NCBI GenBank assembly: GCA_016195725.1
Contig: JACPZB010000006.1
Location: 1-38,220, forward strand
Length of the DNA: 38,220 nt
Origin: Deltaproteobacteria bacterium
GTDB lineage: Bacteria; Desulfobacterota; GWC2-55-46; UBA9637
Direction: 5' to 3'
Below the pieces are notes generated by a model. The model had not been told where the DNA came from. It saw only the letters and a program-made list of their open reading frames with translations, and searched no databases. Positions 8,151 to 15,815 of the stretch are shown piece after piece. Position 1 is the first letter of the stretch. Every line of letters starts with the position of its first letter. A program made the translations under genes and the position numbers.

Positions 8151-10820
8151 TTAGGTACAAGATAAAGAAGAAATGGCATTTTTAAGCTGAAGGACGGTCC
8201 ATTCATAATCATCCATATTGTGCGGTTTTTGAGCAATGCTTATTGTGTTGGGATAGATAGGTTTTCCAAAGGTAATGCTTATCTTTTTTAATCTTGGTCT
8301 CACAGTGCCTTTGGGAAGGGCTTCGTATGTCCCTTTAATAAAGGCCGGCACTAAGGGGGTGTTAAGTTCTTTAGATAATATGCCAACACCTTTCTTAAAC
8401 GGCATGAGATTTCCGTCAATAGTCCTTCCGCCTTCAGGAAAGATGCAGATGGATTTGCCGTTTCTCAATACATAGCCTGACATCTGGAATGCCCTTTTAA
8501 GATAGCTGTCCGGGTCTATGGGGATTACATGTAAAAGATGTGTAAACAGCGAAGTGAACCAATTGGTAAAATATTCCTGAAGTCCAAGGAAGTAGAGATC
8601 CATGAATGATTCAACCGGAACAGCTGCTGCTATTACAAAGCCGTCAAGGTTGCTGGCATGATTTGGAGTGATGATATAGGGAGGCTTTGGTATATGTTCA
8701 ACGCCTCTAACCTTTAGTCTGAAGAAGACCTTTCCCATAAGCCTTAATAGCCCAAGGCCGAATAGAATAAAGAGTTTTGCGAATAATCCATTCACCATGC
8801 CTGCTGACCTTACGTCTTCTGGCGAGGGTTCGGTCTTTAAAATCTCCTGCCATCCCTTGGAGACCATTGTTGCAAACCCTTTTCCAATCTCCTTTTGAAT
8901 AGCCTCTATCTGCATTATCAGATCTCTGACAGTATAGATATCAGTCCCAAAGGTGTCTGGGAGTTCCAGAGAAAAGGCGCTGCTCATTGCAGCGATTAAT
9001 TCTACCCGTTTGAGGGAATCAATAGCGAGGTCAAGCTCAAGGTTGTGGTCTAATCTGACAGGCCTCTTTTCAGTGAGCCGCTCAAGCTGTGCTATAATCC
9101 TTTTTTCCAGAGGACTTTCAATGACCGCTCTATCTCCTTCTGGCGCCTCAGCCTCCTTTCTGGCGGTTTCTGATAGCAAGATATTTTTTATAGCATATCT
9201 CTTGAGTTTTCCTAAGGTAGTCCTCGGAAGCGGAAAGAGATAGACTTCAAAACCCATAATGCGCTTATAGGTAGGAAGCTGTAATGAGAATTTATTCAAC
9301 TCCCATTTTAGTGCCTCATGGAAATTTGCAATATTGCGCTCCCGCATGTAGTCTGTATTCGGCACAATCACAGCCTTGAGCCCATCAGCAATGCCTGTCC
9401 GCCTTTCCATGCCAAAGACGCACATTTCTTTGATGAGAGGGATCTGGAGATAGTGTTTCTCTATCTCTTCAGGATAGATATTTTTTCCTGAAGAAAGGAC
9501 AATAATTTCTTTGGCCCTGCCGGTAATGTATATGTAGCCGTCTTTATCTATATATCCCAGGTCTCCTGTAAATAGCCATCCCTCCTTCAGTATCTTTTCG
9601 GTCTCCTCAGGATTTTTGTAATATCCCTTCATAACATTCTGGCCCCGAACTATGATTTCGCCTGCGCCGTCCTTATCTGGATTTGTTATCTTTACTTCTA
9701 TCTCCGGCAACGGTACACCCACAGAGCCGATTTTTGTCTTTTTCAAAGGATTAAAACTTATCACAGGCGATGTCTCGGTAAGGCCATATCCTTCAACAAC
9801 CGTGAATCCAAGGCTGTTTAAATCCTTAAATACCTCAGGGTCAAGCCTTGCGCCGCCGCTTACAAAAAATCTGAATCTCCTGCCAAATCTCTTATGTAGC
9901 GATGAAAAGATAAACCGGCCGGGGTTTATGCCCAGGGTATCTCTCATAAATCCTGATAACTGCATGAGGAGTAAAAATATCCTGCTTATGAATGGCGGCA
10001 GTTCATTGAATGTATCCATTATCCCCCGCCTCAGCATGCTAAAGAGCTGAGGCACTCCGATAAGCAGAGTTACGCCCTTTTTTGCCATAGTTTTTAAGAT
10101 GTCAGCGCCTTTGAGGCTCTCAAGGTACACAACCCTCCCGCCGATGAGCAAAGGAATGAGAAAGTTGGTCATGAAGGGATATGAATGGTGGAGCGGAAGG
10201 ATGGACAAGATACAGTCATCTTTATCAATAATCTTTGCCTCTATAATACTTTTTGCATTGGAAAGCAGATTTTTGTGGGTCAGCATCACACCCTTTGGTG
10301 TTCCTGTGGTGCCGGATGTGTAAATAAGGGATGCTGCGTCATCAGGGTTGGAAGAGGGGAACGGTGATACTGTGTGAGGGTGCTTAAGGATTTTTGAGAA
10401 TTCCTCACTATCGAGGTTTATAACCTCAATGGGGAATCCTCCCATCTCCTTGCTAAGAGCCTTTAAACCCTTTTCCGATACAATGATAGCCTTGCTTTCT
10501 GAATGCTGTAAAAGGTTTTTTACCTCATCCAGGCTTAGCTGAATGTCTATCGGCACAGCAGTCGCTCCTATAAAAGATATCCCAAGATACGCAATGCCCC
10601 ATTCCGGCCTACCTTCCGAAAAGATGGCTATTTTATCTTCCTTTTTAATATTTTTAGAAGAAAGAAAGGAGGCGATAGATTTTGCTGAAGAAACAATATC
10701 CCTGCAGGTGTACTGCCTGTCCTTTGTGGTGCCGAGCAAAGCCATCTCAAGGGCAATTCTGTCCGGATTTTTCTCTGCTGTTTCTTCTATTGCCCCCGGT
10801 ATATTAACCCAGTCCGGCAT
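8151..10820 (-). CDS. Acyl-CoA/acyl-ACP synthetase with ACP and PlsC-type acyltransferase domains
   Basis: 889 residues with three domains. Residues 1-560 are an AMP-forming synthetase: phosphate loop YTSGTTGTPKG (167-177), GYGLTET, and TGDLGYIDKDG before the hinge. Residues about 575-650 look like an acyl carrier protein, with Ser602 in DSLKRVEL as the likely phosphopantetheine site. Residues about 690-889 are a PlsC-like acyltransferase with NHASNLD (720-726) and FPEGGR (794-799). It resembles E. coli Aas (acyl-ACP synthetase plus lysophospholipid acyltransferase), but the built-in ACP could pass the activated acyl chain straight to the acyltransferase. A role in phospholipid repair or synthesis at the inner membrane is inferred. 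AAAGGAGG lies upstream of the ATG, and the start overlaps the end of the MFS gene by 17 bp, so the two are translationally coupled. Confidence 0.93.
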   Translation of the reverse strand: MPDWVNIPGAIEETAEKNPDRIALEMALLGTTKDRQYTCRDIVSSAKSIASFLSSKNIKKEDKIAIFSEGRPEWGIAYLGISFIGATAVPIDIQLSLDEVKNLLQHSESKAIIVSEKGLKALSKEMGGFPIEVINLDSEEFSKILKHPHTVSPFPSSNPDDAASLIYTSGTTGTPKGVMLTHKNLLSNAKSIIEAKIIDKDDCILSILPLHHSYPFMTNFLIPLLIGGRVVYLESLKGADILKTMAKKGVTLLIGVPQLFSMLRRGIMDTFNELPPFISRIFLLLMQLSGFMRDTLGINPGRFIFSSLHKRFGRRFRFFVSGGARLDPEVFKDLNSLGFTVVEGYGLTETSPVISFNPLKKTKIGSVGVPLPEIEVKITNPDKDGAGEIIVRGQNVMKGYYKNPEETEKILKEGWLFTGDLGYIDKDGYIYITGRAKEIIVLSSGKNIYPEEIEKHYLQIPLIKEMCVFGMERRTGIADGLKAVIVPNTDYMRERNIANFHEALKWELNKFSLQLPTYKRIMGFEVYLFPLPRTTLGKLKRYAIKNILLSETARKEAEAPEGDRAVIESPLEKRIIAQLERLTEKRPVRLDHNLELDLAIDSLKRVELIAAMSSAFSLELPDTFGTDIYTVRDLIMQIEAIQKEIGKGFATMVSKGWQEILKTEPSPEDVRSAGMVNGLFAKLFILFGLGLLRLMGKVFFRLKVRGVEHIPKPPYIITPNHASNLDGFVIAAAVPVESFMDLYFLGLQEYFTNWFTSLFTHLLHVIPIDPDSYLKRAFQMSGYVLRNGKSICIFPEGGRTIDGNLMPFKKGVGILSKELNTPLVPAFIKGTYEALPKGTVRPRLKKISITFGKPIYPNTISIAQKPHNMDDYEWTVLQLKNAISSLSCT

Positions 10821-12033
10821 TCGGCCCGCCTCCTTTTACGGTTCTCAAAATTATCAGCCCGACAAAGAAGAAGGCAGATACAGCAAGGATTGCGGGCCTC
10901 TGGCTGCCAAAGGTAGAGGATATATAACCAAATATCAGCGGTCCGAGGACAGCAGATGATTTGCCGGCAAGGGAATAGACGCCAAAGTATTCAGCCTCCC
11001 TTCCTTGAGGCACAAACTGCGTGTAAAATGCCCGTGACGCTGCCTGAACCGTGCCAAGACTAAGACCTGCAACAGAGGCCAGAATCCAGAACTGTGTCTT
11101 TGTCTGGATAAAAAAGGCTAAAGTTGTCACCAATGTCCACATGATAAGAGAGATGACAACTACCTTTTTCGGCCCCCATATATCGGTTCGTTTTGCCATA
11201 ACAAATGCTCCGATAAGCGCAGAAACCTGGACTATCAAATAAAGCAATATCAGTTCCTGAGCTTTAAACCCGAGAGTAGTTGCGGCAAAGATGCTGGAAA
11301 ATACAATTACAGTATTTACGCCGTCTTCGTATATGAGGTAAGAGATTAAAAATCTTCTTGGTTCTCTTCTTTCCCAAATTTCTTGCAATGTTTTTACCGT
11401 GTATCTGAAACCGGTAATCCCTGCTTGGAGCATCGAGGAATTGCCTTTTATATCTCCTGGCAGAAAGAGAAAGGCTGGAGTTGCAAATATCATAAAAAAT
11501 GCCGCCACCATAATCCATGTATTCCCGAATTGTCCCGCTTTTACCAAAGGCAAGGCAATAAGAAGAGACAGTACGGATCCGGCGTATCCGACCCCGAATC
11601 CCCAGGAAGAGACCCTTCCGTGATACTCCTGAGGGGCGATTCTGGGGAGAAATGAGTTGTAAAAAACAAGTCCGCCCTCCATGCCGATATTTGCTAAGGC
11701 TATAAGCGCAAACCCTTCAAAGAGTTTCCCTTTCTCAAGGGTAGGGAGGCTTGCAATCGCCGCAACACTGATGAGGGTATAGATGAAAAAGAGCCTCTTT
11801 CGTATGCCGCTGTAATCCGCAATGCCGCCTAAAAAAGGGGAGGATAATGCCACAATTGCCATGCTTACTGAGATAGCCCTTCCCCACCAAAGGTCTCCCA
11901 ATCCGTTATCATTGCCTACGATGACATTTACATAGTAGACAGGAAAGACAACAGATGCTATGACAGCAGAGTAGCTTGAGTTGGCAAAGTCAAAGAGTGC
12001 CCAGCTTAGGGTGTGTTTTTTATTCAGTTTCAT
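10804..12033 (-). CDS. UMF1-type MFS transporter (Atg22-like)
   Basis: 409 residues from the ATG at 12033. The N-terminus, SWALFDFANSSYSAVI, is the signature of the UMF1/Atg22-like branch, followed by about twelve membrane segments. The frame is open to 12117, but that 28-residue extension is encoded by the palindrome at 12044-12091 and lacks family similarity, so the inner ATG is chosen; GGGGG lies upstream of it. Family members export or take up small metabolites; Atg22 exports amino acids from yeast vacuoles. Substrate here is unknown. Coupling to the acyltransferase gene suggests a membrane-lipid role, as in other LplT-Aas type pairs, but this is inference. Confidence 0.88.
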   Translation of the reverse strand: MKLNKKHTLSWALFDFANSSYSAVIASVVFPVYYVNVIVGNDNGLGDLWWGRAISVSMAIVALSSPFLGGIADYSGIRKRLFFIYTLISVAAIASLPTLEKGKLFEGFALIALANIGMEGGLVFYNSFLPRIAPQEYHGRVSSWGFGVGYAGSVLSLLIALPLVKAGQFGNTWIMVAAFFMIFATPAFLFLPGDIKGNSSMLQAGITGFRYTVKTLQEIWERREPRRFLISYLIYEDGVNTVIVFSSIFAATTLGFKAQELILLYLIVQVSALIGAFVMAKRTDIWGPKKVVVISLIMWTLVTTLAFFIQTKTQFWILASVAGLSLGTVQAASRAFYTQFVPQGREAEYFGVYSLAGKSSAVLGPLIFGYISSTFGSQRPAILAVSAFFFVGLIILRTVKGGGPNAGLG

Positions 12034-12043
12034 AATGTCGATC

Positions 12044-12091
12044 CCCCTCACCTTAATCCTCTCCACTACGGGGAGAGGGAAGGGTGAGGGG
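12044..12091. repeat. CCCCTCACC...GGTGAGGGG palindrome
   Basis: Arms CCCCTCACC and CCTCTCC pair with GGGGAGAGG and GGTGAGGGG around a short ACTAC loop. It lies immediately upstream of the MFS start and belongs to the same kind of element as 25354-25401 and 29174-29213. Confidence 0.85.
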
Positions 12092-12206
12092 CAAACGCAA
12101 TCTCCTGATAGATTCAATCAGAGGTTTCAGGGGCAAGCTTTAGCCAAATCTTACGTTTGGAGCATAAAATTGTTCGTTCCCCAGCGCTCCGGGCCCTGTC
12201 CACAAA

Positions 12207-12325
12207 TGTCATTCTGAGGCGTCAGCCGAAGAATCTCGTTTTATAACCAATTGAAAAAATCAGATTCTTCACTATGTGGAGTTTATACTGAACGAAGTGA
12301 ATGTGCTTCGTTCAGAAGAATGACA
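12207..12325. repeat. Compound palindromic element, TGTCATTCT termini
   Basis: The ends are TGTCATTCT and AGAATGACA (9-bp inverted). Inside are GAAGAATCT/AGATTCTTC (9 bp) and TGAACGAAG/CTTCGTTCA (9 bp), so it can fold as nested hairpins. It is non-autonomous and has no ORF. It fills most of the gap between the NERD fragment and the MFS gene (12118-12456); I see no gene in the rest of that gap. Confidence 0.85.
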
Positions 12326-12456
12326 AAACTTTTACCAGACAGCCTGCTCTGAATGTGGATATTTTTGAGCGGAATTATAATAAGAGCAAGGTGAATTATA
12401 CCATTGCCAGAATTTTTTAGGTAGATTGATTGTAAGATATCTATTTGTACATTCTC

Positions 12457-12894
12457 TTACAAGAAGTAACGAAGGGATACCGCACTACATATTGCCTGTC
12501 TTATAGGGAATCTGTTCAGATAATGCCATCTGTAACTTTTAGTCTCTATCGCAAATACGCCGTTAGAGCCAACAAGGATGTGGTCTATATTGCCCATTCC
12601 CTCGGGTAGAACGATGTCATTGATTAAAACATAAGAATTGTCTAAAGGGGTCAGAGCTTCAACAACCATCTTTTCGCCCAGAATACCTTTACGCCAATGA
12701 CTACGCCTTTTAAGATAGTGCAACCCACAACCCAAAAAGATTAAGCTTAAAAGCCAGAGATGAGAAAGAAAAATAAGTAAAGTAGCCCCTGTTAATGCGA
12801 ATATAGCTGCCTTTACTTCGTAAAGCCTCTGTTGCTCTCCGGCGTATTTGCCACCGGTTCTTAGAATATGCATATCACCACGAATCAAAAACAA
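12457..12894 (-). CDS. NERD domain protein, apparently truncated
   Basis: 145 residues if it starts at TTG 12894; an ATG at 12873 gives 138. Two hydrophobic segments (about residues 28-60) precede a NERD (nuclease-related) domain with KGILGEKMV, NDIVLP, GNIDHILVG, GVFAIETKS. The usual C-terminal half, including the Trp/Gln region, is absent; the sequence after ETKSY diverges and stops within about 25 residues. NERD proteins are thought to act on DNA, but the active fold is probably incomplete here. No convincing Shine-Dalgarno is seen for either start. It may be a decaying gene. Confidence 0.6.
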   Translation of the reverse strand: MFLIRGDMHILRTGGKYAGEQQRLYEVKAAIFALTGATLLIFLSHLWLLSLIFLGCGLHYLKRRSHWRKGILGEKMVVEALTPLDNSYVLINDIVLPEGMGNIDHILVGSNGVFAIETKSYRWHYLNRFPIRQAICSAVSLRYFL

Positions 12895-12962
12895 TTAAGA
12901 GAATTGGTCTTAGCTATATCCAAAAAAGTAAAAATGTAAAAATAGCACGGTTGATCATGCCA

Positions 12963-13421
12963 CTAACTGTGACTCCTCATTTCCTTAAAAAATTCCTTCA
13001 AAATCTTACTGCACTCGTCTGCCAGAATGCCTGTGGTGAGCTTAATCCTGTGGTTTAATCGTTTGTCATTGGATATGTCGTAGAGAGAGCCTGCTGCGCC
13101 TGCCTTGGGGTCAAAGCAGCCGAATACAAGCCTCTCTACCCTTGCCTGAATCAATGCGCCCATGCACATAATGCACGGTTCTAAGGTAATATAGATAGTG
13201 GAGTTTGTAAGACGCCATCTTCCAAGTTTTTTGGAGGCCTTTTTGATGGCTATGATTTCAGCGTGGGCAGTAGGGTCAGCAAAGGTTTCTTTGAGGTTGT
13301 GGCCTCTTGCTATGATTTTATTATCCAATACTATGACAGCGCCGATGGGAACCTCGCCCTTTTTAAGGGCCTTTTGAGCCTCTTGGAGCGCCTCATTCAT
13401 GTAATAAGTATCAAGTTGCAA
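12963..13421 (-). CDS. tadA: tRNA-specific adenosine deaminase
   Basis: 152 residues. TadA converts A34 to inosine in the wobble position of tRNA-Arg(ACG). Zinc and catalytic residues are HAE (53-55) and PCIMC (82-86). The family normally begins YxMxxALxxA, which matches DTYYMNEALQEA, so the TTG at 13421 is preferred over the ATG at 13400; neither has a good ribosome site, because a heptamer array starts right there. Its substrate, tRNA-Arg(ACG), is encoded 114 bp upstream on the same strand, so enzyme and substrate may share a transcript. Confidence 0.95.
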   Translation of the reverse strand: MQLDTYYMNEALQEAQKALKKGEVPIGAVIVLDNKIIARGHNLKETFADPTAHAEIIAIKKASKKLGRWRLTNSTIYITLEPCIMCMGALIQARVERLVFGCFDPKAGAAGSLYDISNDKRLNHRIKLTTGILADECSKILKEFFKEMRSHS

Positions 13422-13536
13422 GTTGCAAGAAGCAAGAGGCGAGAGGTAAGAGGCAAGATTTTCTTCCTTCTAATTTTTTGTTTCCTGCTTCTAACATCTT
13501 GCGTCTTGCGTCTTGCATCTCGCATCTTGTTATCTG
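13411..13536. repeat. Heptanucleotide array, 18 units, inverted arms
   Basis: Eighteen units in one phase. The left part is GCAAGNN-like (TCAAGTT, GCAAGTT, GCAAGAA, GCAAGAG and so on). The right part is the complementary type (CATCTTG, CGTCTTG twice, CATCTCG, CATCTTG). The 7-bp phase is kept through the A/T-rich centre. It reaches exactly from the tadA start to the 3' end of the tRNA. Confidence 0.85.
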
Positions 13537-13611
13537 GCGCGCCCAGAGGGATTCGAACCCCCGACCCCTTGATTCGTAGTCAAGTGCTCTATCCAACTGA
13601 GCTATGGGCGC
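13535..13611 (-). tRNA. tRNA-Arg (anticodon ACG)
   Basis: The minus strand folds as a full cloverleaf: acceptor GCGCCCA/TGGGCGC, D arm with GCTCAGTTGGATAGAGC, anticodon stem CTTGA/TCAAG with loop CTACGAA (ACG at 13575-13577), T arm GGGGG-TTCGAAT-CCCTC with one G-T pair, discriminator G and an encoded CCA (13535-13537). The A34 is the substrate of TadA, whose gene lies just downstream. Confidence 0.97.
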
Positions 13612-13635
13612 GGGTTGTAGTGATTTACGCAAATA

Positions 13636-13664
13636 TTTTTAACATCTTTGACATCTGAGGTCAA
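13636..13664 (-). promoter_or_regulatory. Possible promoter of the tRNA-Arg gene
   Basis: On the minus strand TTGACC (13659-13664) is followed after 17 bp by TAAAAA (13636-13641), about 25 bp before the mature tRNA 5' end. Confidence 0.4.
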
Positions 13665-13707
13665 CTCCAAAACTTAAGCCTGTGCAGCAGGTAGAGCTAA
13701 TTATATA

Positions 13708-13735
13708 TTGCAACTACTGGTAAAATAGTGATAAT
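13708..13735 (+). promoter_or_regulatory. Possible promoter for the foldase operon
   Basis: TTGCAA (13708-13713), 16-bp spacer and GATAAT (13730-13735), about 50 bp before the ATG at 13784. Confidence 0.4.
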
Positions 13736-13783
13736 GTTATGCATTGTGGATTTTGGTTTTCACATAAATTGGGGAGGGAATGT

Positions 13784-14767
13784 ATGACGAACTTAGAAAT
13801 CAGAGGTCAGGAATCAAGAATCGGCGTGTTTTCCTTCTGTCTTCTTTCTACATTCTGCATCCTGTCTGTTGTGGCTTGCAAAAAACACGAAGAAGAAAAA
13901 AAACTTATTTCTCCCGCTGATGTGGTAATCAGGATAAACGACAAAGAGATTACATACGGGGGGTTCCATGATATCTTTAAAAGTCAGTTTCTAGAAGGTG
14001 AAGGAGCTGCCGAGATTAAAGAGGAGGAACTCAAAGATCTTAAAAAGGCCCTTGTCAATCAGATCATTGAAGAGGAGTTAATGTTGGAAGAGGCAAATCG
14101 GGTGGCATTGACAGTTAGTGAGAAGGAGTTTTCAAAAGAGATGGAAGAGATAAAAAAAGAATATTCCGGAGATTCATTTGAGTCGACCATTATGAATAGA
14201 TACGGAAGCCTGGATAAGTGGAAGGAGGAGATTCGGAAGAAGCTTTTGATAAGAAAAATAGTAGACGAGGCTATTACATCAAAGATTTTGGTAAAGGAAG
14301 GTGAGGCGAGAAAATATTATAAAGAGAACTCAGCAGATTACAATGTGAAAGAGCAGGTAAGGGCGCGGATGATTGTAGTAAAGACAGAAGAAGAGGCGAG
14401 CAAGGTAAGGGAACGGTTAAAAAAGGGAGAAGATTTTGCAAAGGTGGCCGAGGAGGTTTCTTTAGGTCCTGAAGCCAAGAAGGGGGGGGACCTTGGTTTT
14501 TTTGGGAGGGGTGAAATGCCGAAGGAATTTGAGGATGTGGTTTTTTCTCTTCCTTCGGGCAAGATAAGCGATATAGTAAAAACTGTATATGGTTACCATA
14601 TCTTTAGGGTTGAGGACAAAAGGAAGGCAAAATCGCAGACTTTCAGCGAAGTAAAAAAAGAGATAATAGAGAAGTTAAGAAGGGAAAAGAGTGATATGGA
14701 ATTTCAAGCATGGATGAAGGAATTAAAGCAAAAGGCAAGGATAGAAGTTAAGGAGGAGCTTCTGTGA
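13784..14767 (+). CDS. Parvulin-type peptidyl-prolyl isomerase lipoprotein (PrsA/SurA-like)
   Basis: 327 residues from the ATG at 13784, with GGGGAGGGAA 4 bases upstream; the in-frame codon at 13739 is rejected. A lipobox ending SVVAC puts the lipidated Cys at residue 32. A SurA_N-like helical chaperone region follows (about 45-180), then one PPIC rotamase domain (about 186-285) with KGGDLGFFGRGEMP and the terminal GYHIFRVEDK. It should assist folding or transport of exported proteins at the periplasmic face. The whole export signal (codons 5-28) is encoded by a heptamer array. It overlaps the next foldase gene by 4 bp (GTGA), a coupled pair. Confidence 0.92.
   Translation: MTNLEIRGQESRIGVFSFCLLSTFCILSVVACKKHEEEKKLISPADVVIRINDKEITYGGFHDIFKSQFLEGEGAAEIKEEELKDLKKALVNQIIEEELMLEEANRVALTVSEKEFSKEMEEIKKEYSGDSFESTIMNRYGSLDKWKEEIRKKLLIRKIVDEAITSKILVKEGEARKYYKENSADYNVKEQVRARMIVVKTEEEASKVRERLKKGEDFAKVAEEVSLGPEAKKGGDLGFFGRGEMPKEFEDVVFSLPSGKISDIVKTVYGYHIFRVEDKRKAKSQTFSEVKKEIIEKLRREKSDMEFQAWMKELKQKARIEVKEELL
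13798..13867. repeat. Heptanucleotide array encoding a lipoprotein signal
   Basis: Ten in-phase units: AATCAGA, GGTCAGG, AATCAAG, AATCGGC, GTGTTTT, CCTTCTG, TCTTCTT, TCTACAT, TCTGCAT, CCTGTCT. The first four and the last are roughly complementary to one another. It lies entirely within the coding sequence. Confidence 0.7.
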
Positions 14768-15738
14768 TTGATTTACGATTTACGATTTACGATTTACGAT
14801 TTCAATTGCTACTGCTCACTGCTTACTGCTTACTGCTTACTCCCGTAGCCCATGCTGAAATCATGGACAGGATTGTGGCTGTTGTAAATGACGGCGTTAT
14901 TACGCTGTCTGAATTAAATGATGCAACTGCCGGTCTGGATGTTATAAAAGGAGATGATAAGGCAAAACGGAAAAGGATTATAGAGGCAAAGAGCAAGGTA
15001 TTAGATCAGCTTATTGAAAAGAAATTGGTAGAGCAGGCAGCAAACAAGGCTGGAATCAGCGTCAGCGAGAAAGAGATTGACAATGCCATTGAAGATGTGA
15101 AGGGACAAAATAATATTGGCCAGGAAGAGCTTTTAAGGGCGTTGGCAAAAAACGGCCTTACCTATAAGAGCTATAGAGAACAGCTTAAAGAACAGATAAG
15201 GCAGGTGAAGTTTATAAACAAACAGTTCCGCTCAAATATAAGAATAGCAGATGAAGATGTAGAAGCCTATTATAAACATAATCAGGATAGATTTTCTGGC
15301 CCTCCGATGCATAGGCTGAGAATTATATCTTTTACTTCAACCGAACAAGGCAAAATGAAAGAAATAGAGAAGAAGGCTAATGAAGTTGTTGCAATGTACA
15401 GGAAAGGTGAGGATTTTGCAAAACTTGCCTTAGAGTATTCTCAGGGACCAAATGCAAAGGACGGCGGGGACCTGGGATATGTGAAACAAGGAGAACTGGA
15501 TAAGACAATAGAAGACGCTGTTACGAAGCTCAATATTGGTGAGATAAGCGATATAATCAAGACCTCTACGGGACTTCACATAATCCGGGTAATAGATAAA
15601 CGAAAGGGAGAACCAAAACCAATTGCAGAGGTTGAGGGTGAAATTAGAAATATCATCTTTCAAAGGATTACAGATGAACGGTATAAACTCTGGCTGGAAG
15701 AAATGATGAAAAAGGCGTATATAGAGGTGAGGATGTAA
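14764..15738 (+). CDS. SurA-like periplasmic peptidyl-prolyl isomerase
   Basis: 324 residues from a GTG that overlaps the previous stop. A signal peptide with hydrophobic QLLLLTAYCLLL and a VAHA cleavage site ends at residue 31. SurA_N spans about 32-150 (DRIVAVVNDGVIT is the typical start of mature SurA), and a single PPIC domain spans about 175-275, with KDGGDLGYVKQGELD and GLHIIRVIDKR. E. coli SurA has two PPIC domains; one is common in other phyla. The role is chaperoning outer-membrane proteins through the periplasm. The signal peptide is encoded by the heptamer array at 14770-14839. pdxA follows after a second array. Confidence 0.92.
   Translation: MIDLRFTIYDLRFQLLLLTAYCLLLTPVAHAEIMDRIVAVVNDGVITLSELNDATAGLDVIKGDDKAKRKRIIEAKSKVLDQLIEKKLVEQAANKAGISVSEKEIDNAIEDVKGQNNIGQEELLRALAKNGLTYKSYREQLKEQIRQVKFINKQFRSNIRIADEDVEAYYKHNQDRFSGPPMHRLRIISFTSTEQGKMKEIEKKANEVVAMYRKGEDFAKLALEYSQGPNAKDGGDLGYVKQGELDKTIEDAVTKLNIGEISDIIKTSTGLHIIRVIDKRKGEPKPIAEVEGEIRNIIFQRITDERYKLWLEEMMKKAYIEVRM
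14770..14839. repeat. Heptanucleotide array encoding a signal peptide
   Basis: Four exact GATTTAC units, then GATTTCA and ATTGCTA, then CTGCTCA and three exact CTGCTTA units, all in one phase. Read in frame it gives the n-region (DLRFTIYDLRF) and h-region (LLLLTAYCLLL) of the foldase signal peptide. Confidence 0.9.
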
Positions 15739-15815
15739 AGGCAGGGACTGGGGACTTGAGACTGGGGATTAATTTTGCCAGCCCCAAGCCTCCAACCCCT
15801 AGCCCCTGTATTTTT
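15739..15815. repeat. Heptanucleotide array ending at the pdxA ATG
   Basis: Eleven in-phase units. The left half contains GACTGGG, GACTTGA, GACTGGG; the right half contains GCCCCAA, GCCTCCA, ACCCCTA, GCCCCTG, the opposite-strand type. It fills the whole gap between the surA-like stop and pdxA, so pdxA has no normal ribosome-binding site. Confidence 0.85.

Noticed and set aside
13411-13536. Tandem repeats that could be taken for a CRISPR array
   Set aside because: Units are 7 bp with no spacers and degenerate between copies; CRISPR repeats are about 23-40 bp, near-identical, with unique spacers. No cas genes are present.
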